Shown: positions 26,904 to 34,602 of the stretch, one piece after another
Position numbering within the stretch: position 1 is the stretch's first letter
How the letters are laid out: every line of letters starts with the position of its first letter
NCBI GenBank assembly: GCA_003222815.1
Contig: QHXC01000419.1
Coordinates: 1 to 37,619 of the forward strand
Length of the DNA stretch: 37,619 bases
Reading direction: 5' to 3'
Origin: Acidobacteriota bacterium
GTDB lineage: Bacteria > Acidobacteriota > Terriglobia > 20CM-2-55-15
Translations under genes and position numbers: made by a program
The notes under the pieces: generated by a model
Told to the model about the DNA's origin: nothing
The model's database searches: none
The model's input: only the letters and a program-made list of their open reading frames with translations

Positions 26904-28648
26904 AACCGCTTCCATCGCGCCTTTGGGCCTACGTCCGACCTCACGTCTGGATGCTTGTGGTCTCATTGTGCCTGGTCGCGGTTGTGGGAGTGCTCGAGGC
27001 AGCCACGCCCTTCCTCATCGGGCTCATTTTCGACACGGTCCTCAGAGCTTCCGCTACGCCAACCATCGCGATTCCTTTCGTCAATCTTCAGTTCAACCTG
27101 TCCGCGTCAGATGGAAGGATCTTCCTGGTGCTTTTGATTATCGTGACGGCAGTCAAAGCTGTTGCGGAATTCGGATCTATTAATGTCACGGCCTATCTTG
27201 GGCAAGCCGTCGTCCGTGATCTCAGGAACGATCTGTTCGAGAGAATCCTCCTCCAGCCACTCCATTTCTTCCACTTCAACCCAACGGGCGAGCTGATTTC
27301 TCGTGTTTCCGCGGACGTCGAGCGAATCCAGACGGCGGCATCCGAGACGCTGGCTGAATTTCTCAAGCAAGCAGCAATTCTCGTTTTTCTGGTGATTACC
27401 ATTTTTGCGATCGATTGGAAGTTGGCTGTAGGATCATTGGTGTTAGTGCCCCTCGTATTTTATCCAACAGTGTGGTTCGGAAAGACGCTTCGCCTGCTTA
27501 GCAGATCCAATCAGCAGGAACTGGCCGAGATGGCCAACATTCTTTATGAAACCCTGGCGGGAAATCGAATTGTGAAAGCCTTCTCGATGGAGAAAGCCGA
27601 AGCGGGGCGATTCCGCAAGGTGACGCAACGCATCTTCAAGTTGAATCTCCGCCAGAGAATGACGCATTCGCTATCGTCGCCTCTCATGGAGGTTCTGGGA
27701 GTCCTCGTCGTCGCTGCCTTTCTGCTGTATGCTCGCTCGCAAATCATCAATCAACGAATGACCGTCGGTTTATTCGTCGCTTTCATCATCGCCCTCATCA
27801 AGCTATACGATCCGGTCCGCCGGATGAGCGGCATCACCAACACTTTCCAGCAGGCGTTTGGCGCCTCCGGACGCATTTTCGAGATTCTGGCGCTCGAGAC
27901 CGAGAAGGACTCAGGCCAAGCAACATTGGCTCGATTCAGCGACTGCATAGAGTTTGATGACGTCCACTTTGCGTACGAGCCTGGAGTTCCGGTTCTCGAT
28001 GGAATTTCATTCAGGGTAGGGCGTGGCGAAAAGTTGCAGTCGTTGCGGAAGCAAATCGCGATCGTGACCCAGGACGTCATCCTTTTCAATGACGCGATAC
28101 GGGCCAACATCGCATACGGTGAACCAGCGGCCGGTGAGGACGCAATCCTTCGCGCCGCCAAGGCGGCTCTGGTCGACGAGTTCGTGACCAGCTTTGACAC
28201 CCGAGTTGGCGAGCGCGGTTTGCGGCTTTCGGGTGGCGAGCGGCAACGGCTCTCGATCGCAAGAGCGCTTTTGAAAGATGCCCCGATACTGATACTCGAT
28301 GAGGCGACTTCGTCGCTGGATACCGAGTCGGAAGCGCTCGTTCAGCAGGCTCTGCAAAACTTGATGGAAGGCCGGACGACGATCGTCATTGCCCATCGGC
28401 TCTCTACCGTTCGTCGTGCGGATCGTATTATCGTGCTCGCCGATGGCCGCATCAAGGAGTCCGGGACCCACGAAGAACTCGTCGTCCGCCATGGTCTCTA
28501 TTGGAAGCTCTATAATCTGCAATTCCAGACATGGGGGGACCGGCCAACGCCAATCCAGGAGGCCGCCGAAGGCGGTGTACCGACAGGGCTGGCCGGTGGG
28601 CCCGATGTTGCCGGCGGGCCCGATGTTAAAGAAAGCGCGATTCCATGA
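26900..28648 (+). CDS. MsbA-type ABC transporter (TM-NBD fusion), Walker A segment missing in frame
   Basis: TM domain plus NBD with Q-loop AIVTQDVILFNDAIRANIAYGEP, LSGGERQRLSIARALL, ILILDEATSSLDTESEALVQ, IAHRLSTV. The text runs GISFRVGRGEKLQSLRKQIAIVTQ with no GxxGxGKST between GEK and LQSLR. Confidence 0.88.
   Translation: MKPLPSRLWAYVRPHVWMLVVSLCLVAVVGVLEAATPFLIGLIFDTVLRASATPTIAIPFVNLQFNLSASDGRIFLVLLIIVTAVKAVAEFGSINVTAYLGQAVVRDLRNDLFERILLQPLHFFHFNPTGELISRVSADVERIQTAASETLAEFLKQAAILVFLVITIFAIDWKLAVGSLVLVPLVFYPTVWFGKTLRLLSRSNQQELAEMANILYETLAGNRIVKAFSMEKAEAGRFRKVTQRIFKLNLRQRMTHSLSSPLMEVLGVLVVAAFLLYARSQIINQRMTVGLFVAFIIALIKLYDPVRRMSGITNTFQQAFGASGRIFEILALETEKDSGQATLARFSDCIEFDDVHFAYEPGVPVLDGISFRVGRGEKLQSLRKQIAIVTQDVILFNDAIRANIAYGEPAAGEDAILRAAKAALVDEFVTSFDTRVGERGLRLSGGERQRLSIARALLKDAPILILDEATSSLDTESEALVQQALQNLMEGRTTIVIAHRLSTVRRADRIIVLADGRIKESGTHEELVVRHGLYWKLYNLQFQTWGDRPTPIQEAAEGGVPTGLAGGPDVAGGPDVKESAIP
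28533..28605 (+). repeat. About 74-bp dispersed element, copy 2, at the 3' end of the ABC transporter ORF
   Basis: GGGGGGACCGGCCAACGCCAATCCAGGAGGCCGCCGAAGGCGGTGTACCGACAGGGCTGGCCGGTGGGCCCGA; matches the reverse complement of 17960..18033. Confidence 0.85.
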
Positions 28649-29547
28649 TCTACAGCATGACGGGTTTTGGATCTGCACGAACTGAAGCCCCGAATTTGAC
28701 CGCGCTGGTGGAAATTAAAAGTGTAAATCATCGGTACCTGGATGTTCACGTGAAGATTCCCGGCGAGTTTCAGAATTTTGAGAACATCATCCGTCAAAGA
28801 ATCTCCGTTGCTTTCAAACGAGGACGGTTGGACGCATTTGTCCGGATCGATTACCAGCGGGAGAACATCAAGCTCGACGTGAATCACAACCTGATCCGCG
28901 CCTACGTGGATATGATGTCGGGCCTTAAGGATGCATATCCGGTTCAAGGTGAGCTCACGTTGGAGATGATCACCAGGTTGCCCGGGCTTGTGACGGTCTC
29001 AAGCAGCGATCTCAATTCTGAGGAAATGGAGCTAATCGGCCAAAAGCTTGGCGAGGCGACGGACGCGGCTGTGACGCAAGTCAAACAGATGCGGCTTACC
29101 GAAGGGCAGTCGCTGATGGACGATATTGATCGGCGAATTGCCAATATTGGACGGCACCTGGAAACGATCCTCGCGGGTGCCAGAGACTTCGTGGAACATT
29201 ATAGGCAGCAACTGATGGCCCGTGTCACGGAACTCGCGCCTCAGCTTGCCGCCGACAGTGGCCACCGCCTGGAAACTGAAGCACTGCTTTATGCTGAACG
29301 CAGTGACATTGCCGAAGAAACCACCCGGCTCCGCAGTCATCTCGACCAGTTTGCCGGCCTGAAAACCCTTCAGGACGAAGCGGGCAAGCGAATGGACTTC
29401 ATCCTCCAGGAAATGAACCGCGAGGTCACCACCATCCTCTCCAAAACTTCCGGTCTCAATGAACTCGGCGTTGGCATCGGCCAAGCCGCCATCGAAACTA
29501 AAGTCGAGATCGAAAAACTCCGCGAACAGGTCCAAAATATTGAATAG
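28645..29547 (+). CDS. yicC: YicC/YloC-family endoribonuclease
   Basis: MIYSMTGFGSARTEA, EIKSVNHRYLDVHVKIP, MDFILQEMNREVTTILSKTSGLNELGVGIGQAAIETKVEIEKLREQVQNIE. Confidence 0.95.
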   Translation: MIYSMTGFGSARTEAPNLTALVEIKSVNHRYLDVHVKIPGEFQNFENIIRQRISVAFKRGRLDAFVRIDYQRENIKLDVNHNLIRAYVDMMSGLKDAYPVQGELTLEMITRLPGLVTVSSSDLNSEEMELIGQKLGEATDAAVTQVKQMRLTEGQSLMDDIDRRIANIGRHLETILAGARDFVEHYRQQLMARVTELAPQLAADSGHRLETEALLYAERSDIAEETTRLRSHLDQFAGLKTLQDEAGKRMDFILQEMNREVTTILSKTSGLNELGVGIGQAAIETKVEIEKLREQVQNIE

Positions 29548-29572
29548 GGGGGCGAGGGGGCACTCCCGCTCT

Positions 29573-29606
29573 AAAAATGGGGACGTAGCCCACTGTCCCG
29601 ATTTTT
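29573..29606 (+). repeat. REP palindrome, left copy
   Basis: AAAAATGGGGACGTAGCCCACTGTCCCGATTTTT; self-palindromic AAAAATSGGGAC arms. Confidence 0.85.
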
Positions 29607-29616
29607 CTCCACTTCC

Positions 29617-29730
29617 CATGAGTCTGATGAGTTTATCCGCGAGCTGGAACAGAAGCTGGGCCAAACTATCCTGCGCCGACGGCCCGGCCGACCAAAGGCA
29701 TCTGCTGAAGAGTGCCCGCAGCCGGTTTAG
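29617..29730 (+). pseudogene. C-terminal remnant of a REP-associated tyrosine transposase (RAYT, Y1_Tnp)-like gene
   Basis: Hand translation HESDEFIRELEQKLGQTILRRRPGRPKASAEECPQPV*, bracketed by two inverted REP copies; no transposase core present. Confidence 0.6.
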
Positions 29731-29763
29731 AAAACTGGGGACAGAGGGCTACGTCTCCATTTT
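29731..29763 (-). repeat. REP palindrome, right copy (inverted relative to left)
   Basis: Reverse complement AAAATGGAGACGTAGCCCTCTGTCCCCAGTTTT aligns to the left copy AAAAATGGGGACGTAGCCCACTGTCCCGATTTTT. Confidence 0.85.
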
Positions 29764-29807
29764 CGCCCCTGTGGTAAACTGAGGTGCTTTTTTAGAAGCG
29801 ACCCGGA

Positions 29808-30425
29808 ATGCGCGGAAATCTGTACATTGTCTCGGCCCCGTCGGGATCCGGGAAGACCACGTTACTCCAGCACTTACTTCGAAGTTTCAAGGACCTGAAA
29901 TTTTCGGTTTCGTTTACGACCCGGAAGGCCCGAGCCGGAGAGCAAAGCGGCGCTGATTATTTCTTTACGGATCGGCCGACGTTTTTGAGCATGGTCGACC
30001 GGGGCGATTTCCTTGAGTGGGCCGAGTTCAACGGCCATCTCTATGGCACGGCGCGCTCCTTTGTCGAGACGCACCTCGACAGTGGGAGAGACGTGATCCT
30101 GGACATCGATGTGCAGGGCGCCCGGCAAGTGAAGTCCAAAATCAAAGAGGCCGTTGCCATTTTCGTATTACCGCCGTCGTTTGCTGAGTTGGAACGACGC
30201 TTGAAGGCGCGCATGCTGGAGCCCGATGATGTCATCCGCCGCCGGCTTGAAATCGCAAAGAGTGAAATTCTTTTTTATCGGGATTACGACTACATCATCG
30301 TTAACGATGTCCTCGAAAATTCCATACTTCTTCTTGAGTCCATCGTGCGCAGTGGCAGAGCCGCTCCGTGGCGCCAGCAGAGCCGCATCGAGGAGATTAT
30401 CGCTTCCTTCGGAGGTATAGCTTGA
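29808..30425 (+). CDS. gmk: Guanylate kinase
   Basis: MRGNLYIVSAPSGSGKTTLLQHLL, SVSFTTRKARAGEQSGADYFF, FLEWAEFNGHLYGT, DVILDIDVQGARQVK. Confidence 0.96.
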   Translation: MRGNLYIVSAPSGSGKTTLLQHLLRSFKDLKFSVSFTTRKARAGEQSGADYFFTDRPTFLSMVDRGDFLEWAEFNGHLYGTARSFVETHLDSGRDVILDIDVQGARQVKSKIKEAVAIFVLPPSFAELERRLKARMLEPDDVIRRRLEIAKSEILFYRDYDYIIVNDVLENSILLLESIVRSGRAAPWRQQSRIEEIIASFGGIA

Positions 30426-30649
30426 TCACCATTCCTGACAATATCGACAGCAAGTATCGCTTTGTGATCCTTTCCGCGTTGCGAGCGCGGCAGATCCAGG
30501 CCGGCAGCATGCCTATGCTGAAGGAGTCCCGCCACAAAGCGACACAAGTCGCACAAAAAGAGATTTTGCAGGGGCTCGTCAAGTTCCGAATTCCCGATCA
30601 GGACAGCGATCAGCAGGAAGAAGAGCAGCGGGAAGAGAAAGAAGAATGA
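30422..30649 (+). CDS. rpoZ: RNA polymerase omega subunit (TTG start)
   Basis: (M)ITIPDNIDSKYRFVILSALRARQIQAGSMPMLKESRHKATQVAQKEILQGLVKF; TTGA overlap with gmk stop and ATGA overlap with coaBC. Confidence 0.85.
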   Translation: MITIPDNIDSKYRFVILSALRARQIQAGSMPMLKESRHKATQVAQKEILQGLVKFRIPDQDSDQQEEEQREEKEE

Positions 30650-31833
30650 AAATAGCTCTCGGCGTCAGCGGCGGAATCGCGTGTTATAAGTCGGCGGAAA
30701 TTGTTCGCCGGCTGCAGGATCGTGCGGTGGATGTTGTCGTTCTTATGACGAAAGGCGCCACGCAATTTGTAACCCCCCTGACATTTCGAGCGCTCTCCGG
30801 AAATAAAGTCTACCTCGATCTTTTCGAAGGTCCCAGCTCCGGCAGCGATTTTGAAGGCGCTTTCGACCATATTCTCCTCGCGCAGTCCATCCATCTTTTT
30901 CTGATCGCGCCCGCGACGGCCGACTGTATTGCGCGGCTGGCGGCGGGCCTGGCCGACGATTTCCTCACCACATTTCATTTGGCCGTCGCCGCTCCGGTCG
31001 TTGTCGCTCCCGCAATGAACACTCGGATGTGGGAGCATGCGTCAGTACAGGAAAATCTCAAGACACTTGTTGGCCGTGGTGTTCGCATCATCGACCCGGA
31101 AGTCGGGCAGATGGCCTGCCGAACCTATGGCCCGGGCCGGCTGGCGCCGGTCGAGGAAATCGTGGACTATGTGATGGCGCTCCTGCAACGGTCGCGGGAC
31201 CTTGAAGGCCGAAAAGTGCTCGTTACTGCCGGACCTACGATTGAAGATATCGATCCCGTTCGATACATCAGCAACCGTTCTTCAGGCAAGATGGGTTTCG
31301 CGATTGCCCATGCAGCAAGAAACCGCGGGGCTCAAGTCGTGCTGGTTTCCGGTCCGACCGAACTCGATTTTCCGAATACGATTCGTGTTCGAACCACCGA
31401 TGAAATGCGGCGTGCCGTCTTGCAGAACGTAGCGGACGCAGACGCGGTGATCAAGGCCGCCGCTCCCCTGGACTTCCGTCCAAAATCTGTCGCCGCGCAG
31501 AAAATCAAAAAGAAAACCGCGAACCTCGTGCTGGATCTCGAACCCACGGTCGATATTCTCAAAGAGCTGGGCGGCCACAAGAATGGTAAAGTGCTTGTCG
31601 GTTTTGCCGCCGAGACTGAAAATCACCTGAAGCATGGTCTGGAAAAATTAAAGGCGAAAAATCTGGATTTGATCGTTATTAATTCTGCAAGTGGTCCTGA
31701 TTCGGCCTTCGATAGCGATATGAATCACGCGACGATCATAGACAAGTCCGGCAAGACCGAAGAGATTCCATCGGTGAGCAAGGAAATTATGGCGGACAAA
31801 ATTCTCGATCGCGTGGTGCAATTGCTGAAATGA
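30646..31833 (+). CDS. coaBC: Bifunctional phosphopantothenoylcysteine decarboxylase / phosphopantothenate-cysteine ligase
   Basis: [68 protein letters not shown]. Confidence 0.95.
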   Translation: MKIALGVSGGIACYKSAEIVRRLQDRAVDVVVLMTKGATQFVTPLTFRALSGNKVYLDLFEGPSSGSDFEGAFDHILLAQSIHLFLIAPATADCIARLAAGLADDFLTTFHLAVAAPVVVAPAMNTRMWEHASVQENLKTLVGRGVRIIDPEVGQMACRTYGPGRLAPVEEIVDYVMALLQRSRDLEGRKVLVTAGPTIEDIDPVRYISNRSSGKMGFAIAHAARNRGAQVVLVSGPTELDFPNTIRVRTTDEMRRAVLQNVADADAVIKAAAPLDFRPKSVAAQKIKKKTANLVLDLEPTVDILKELGGHKNGKVLVGFAAETENHLKHGLEKLKAKNLDLIVINSASGPDSAFDSDMNHATIIDKSGKTEEIPSVSKEIMADKILDRVVQLLK

Positions 31834-32495
31834 ATTCCGACGAAATCGCCGCCCAGCTCGAATTCTTCAGAGATATAGGTGTGGACTCTTTGGCTGTAGG
31901 GGCGGTCTGTGACCGCCCGGGCGCTCATAGAGCGCCCCTGCAGGACCTCGAAGACATCCGTGCCGATATCGGTGACTGCCAGCGCTGTAAGCTCGCGCCG
32001 GCGCGCACGCACATCGTCTTCGGCTCCGGCAACCCTAACGCCGAGCTCGTCTTTGTTGGCGAAGCTCCAGGCTATGACGAGGACCAGCAGGGACTCCCGT
32101 TCGTCGGGCGGGCCGGACAGCTTCTAACCAAGATCATCGAATCGATCAATCTCAAGCGCGAAGACGTCTACATTTGTAACGTCCTCAAATGCCGGCCTCC
32201 GGAGAATCGGAACCCGGAGCCCGATGAAGTCGCTGCCTGTAACCCGTTTCTAAGGAGACAGCTCGCCTCCATCCGTCCGAAGATTGTCTGCTGCCTTGGC
32301 ACATTTGCGGCCCAAACTGTTCTTCAGACCGCCTCGTCCATTTCCAAGCTGCGCGGCAAGTTTTTCGACATGGATGGAATTCGCGTTATCGCCACGTTCC
32401 ATCCGGCCTACTTGTTGCGATCTCCTGATAAGAAGCGCGAAGTCTGGGAAGATATGAAGCAGATTCGCGCCGAGCTTTTCCGCCTCCGTTCCTAA
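31830..32495 (+). CDS. Type-4-like uracil-DNA glycosylase (Fe-S)
   Basis: DIGDCQRCKLAPARTHIVFGSGNPNAELVFVGEAPGYDEDQQGLPFVGRAGQLLTKII, YICNVLKCRPPENRNPEPDEVAACNPFL, HPAYLLRSP. Confidence 0.93.
   Translation: MNSDEIAAQLEFFRDIGVDSLAVGAVCDRPGAHRAPLQDLEDIRADIGDCQRCKLAPARTHIVFGSGNPNAELVFVGEAPGYDEDQQGLPFVGRAGQLLTKIIESINLKREDVYICNVLKCRPPENRNPEPDEVAACNPFLRRQLASIRPKIVCCLGTFAAQTVLQTASSISKLRGKFFDMDGIRVIATFHPAYLLRSPDKKREVWEDMKQIRAELFRLRS
31894..31943. repeat. Two-hairpin palindromic element, CTGTAGGGGCGGTC family, copy 2, inside the uracil-DNA glycosylase ORF
   Basis: CTGTAGGGGCGGTCTGTGACCGCCCGGGCGCTCATAGAGCGCCCCTGCAG; shares ends and the TCATAGA centre with 12444..12499. Confidence 0.85.
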
Positions 32496-32498
32496 CAC

Positions 32499-34559
32499 AT
32501 GTATGCCGATGTCGCCGTATGCCTGCCCCTGACACGGACCTTCGTCTACGAAGTCACAGAACTTGTCGAGGCCGGAAGCCGGGTAATCGTGCCCTTCCGG
32601 AAGCGCGAAGTGGAGGGGTTCATCGTTGGGGTTCGAACGGAAGCGCCCAAAGATGTTGAAGTGCTGCCGGTCGCCACAATTATCGATCGCTCACCTCTGA
32701 TCCGTCCCGATATCTTCGAACTGTGCCGTTGGATTTCGGGGTATTACATTGCACCACTCGGCGAGGTATTAAAGTCTTCGCTTCCGCCCGGCATCTCCGC
32801 AAAGCATGTGGAAAGCGGGTTAGGGACCGGGGATTTCGGATCTCGGATTTCGGATTTCGGATGGAGGGAATCCGCGCTTCCTACGCCTGGCTCCCCAAAT
32901 CCGTCCGAAATCCGAAATCCGAAATCCCCGGCCTTTGTCCCATGCCTGACGTTAACTGAACATCAACTTGGGGCCTTCGATGCCATCCGATCATGCAACG
33001 GTTTCCATACCCTTCTCCTCCATGGTGTCACCGGCAGCGGCAAGTCGGAAATCTATATGCGTGCTGCGGAGCACTTCCTTGCCGCCGGCAAAACGTCACT
33101 TATCCTTGTCCCTGAAATCGGCCTCACACCGCAGCTCACCGATCGCTTCACGCAACGGTTCCCAGGTCTAACGGCGGTCCTCCACAGTTCCCTCTCCAAA
33201 CGGCAGCGCATCGACGAGTGGCTGCGCATTTACTGCGGCAAGGCTCCGATCGTCATCGGGACGCGATCTGCTGTCTTCGCCCCACTACAGAACCTCGGCC
33301 TCATTGTTGTCGATGAAGAACATGAATCCAGCTACAAGCAGGAGGAAGTTCCTCGCTACCACGCCCGCGACACAGCCATCATGCGCGCAAAGCGGTCGGG
33401 TGCGGTCGTGGTACTCGGTTCGGCGACTCCCTCCATGGAGTCCTTCCGCAACGCAGAATCCAAAAAGTACGAATACGTTGGCCTCACGAGCCGGGTGGAA
33501 GATCGTCCGCTGCCTGAGGTCGAAATCGTGAACATGCGTGAGGAGTATACGGCGCAAAGCAAGCAGGTCGTCTTCTCGCGACGGCTCCTTCAGGCCGTCG
33601 CTGGCCGTCTCGAGCGCCGCGAGCAGACGATGATCCTCCTCAACCGGCGCGGTTATGCGGCGTTCCTTCTATGCCGCCATTGTGGCTTTACGTTTCAATG
33701 CACCTCCTGCAGCGTTGCGATGACGTATCATCGCAGCATCGACAAGCTGCTCTGCCATTACTGCGGCCTTGCCCGACGGCCGCCGGCGCGATGTCCTGAA
33801 TGTGACAGCGAATACATCTACTATGTCGGTGAAGGCACCGAACGGCTGGAGTCGGAGCTGAAGAGCCTCTTCCCGGACGCGCGCATGGGACGCATCGATC
33901 GCGACACGATGCGCCACCTGCGCGATTATGAGCGTGTGCTCGGTGGGTTTGCGTCAGGTAAGATCGACATTCTCGTGGGCACGCAGATGATCGCCAAGGG
34001 CCACGACTTCCCACGAGTCACGCTCGTTGGCGTTGTCGGTGCCGATGCCGCCCTCTCTTTACCCGACTTCCGGGCCGCGGAGCGGACTTTTCAGCTACTC
34101 ACCCAGGTTGCAGGCCGGTCGGGGCGTGGCGACCAGCCGGGGGAGGTTGTGATTCAGAGTTACTTTCCGGACCATTACACGTTTCAACTGGCCTGCACCC
34201 AGCGATTCGAAGATTTTTATGCCCGCGAGTCCCGCTACCGCAAGGCGATGTTCTATCCTCCTTTCACAGCGTTGGCGGGAATTATGGTGATGGATCGCGA
34301 TGCCGGACGCGCAGCGACGTTGGCACGCGAAATCGGAGAATTCCTCGATTCGCTCCGATCAACCGCGGTAAGAATCCTCGGCCCGGCGCCGGCGCCACTG
34401 GAGCGGATCAAACAGGTTCATCGCCACCAGCTCCTGATTAAGTCGTCATCGCGAGGCGTGCTCCATCGCATGCTCGAGCAGCTTCGGGCGCACCTGGAGG
34501 AAAGGAAGATCGGGGCCACTCGAGTCATTGTCGATGTGGACCCGATGTCGCTGCTGTAA
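32499..34559 (+). CDS. priA: Primosomal protein N' (PriA helicase)
   Basis: LLHGVTGSGKSEIYMRAAEHFL, LVPEIGLTPQL, GTRSAVFAPLQNLGLIVVDEEHESSYKQEE, zinc-binding CRHCGFTFQCTSC...CHYCG...CPEC, GTQMIAKGHDFPRVTLVGVVGAD. Confidence 0.95.
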   Translation: MYADVAVCLPLTRTFVYEVTELVEAGSRVIVPFRKREVEGFIVGVRTEAPKDVEVLPVATIIDRSPLIRPDIFELCRWISGYYIAPLGEVLKSSLPPGISAKHVESGLGTGDFGSRISDFGWRESALPTPGSPNPSEIRNPKSPAFVPCLTLTEHQLGAFDAIRSCNGFHTLLLHGVTGSGKSEIYMRAAEHFLAAGKTSLILVPEIGLTPQLTDRFTQRFPGLTAVLHSSLSKRQRIDEWLRIYCGKAPIVIGTRSAVFAPLQNLGLIVVDEEHESSYKQEEVPRYHARDTAIMRAKRSGAVVVLGSATPSMESFRNAESKKYEYVGLTSRVEDRPLPEVEIVNMREEYTAQSKQVVFSRRLLQAVAGRLERREQTMILLNRRGYAAFLLCRHCGFTFQCTSCSVAMTYHRSIDKLLCHYCGLARRPPARCPECDSEYIYYVGEGTERLESELKSLFPDARMGRIDRDTMRHLRDYERVLGGFASGKIDILVGTQMIAKGHDFPRVTLVGVVGADAALSLPDFRAAERTFQLLTQVAGRSGRGDQPGEVVIQSYFPDHYTFQLACTQRFEDFYARESRYRKAMFYPPFTALAGIMVMDRDAGRAATLAREIGEFLDSLRSTAVRILGPAPAPLERIKQVHRHQLLIKSSSRGVLHRMLEQLRAHLEERKIGATRVIVDVDPMSLL
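32829..32930 (-). repeat. GGATTTCGG-armed palindromic element, copy 2, inside the priA ORF
   Basis: GGGGATTTCGGATCTCGGATTTCGGATTTCGGATGGAGGGAATCCGCGCTTCCTACGCCTGGCTCCCCAAATCCGTCCGAAATCCGAAATCCGAAATCCCCG; the reverse complement core GGAGCCAGGCGTAGGAAGCGCGGATTCCCTCCATCCGAAATCC matches copy 1. Confidence 0.88.
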
Positions 34560-34602
34560 CCGCGGCCGCCATTGAGTTCTTGGCTAATCAACAACTAGCT
34601 AG

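Noticed and set aside
29032-29664. - strand 210-aa ORF
   Set aside because: Antisense to yicC and runs into the REP region; shadow ORF.
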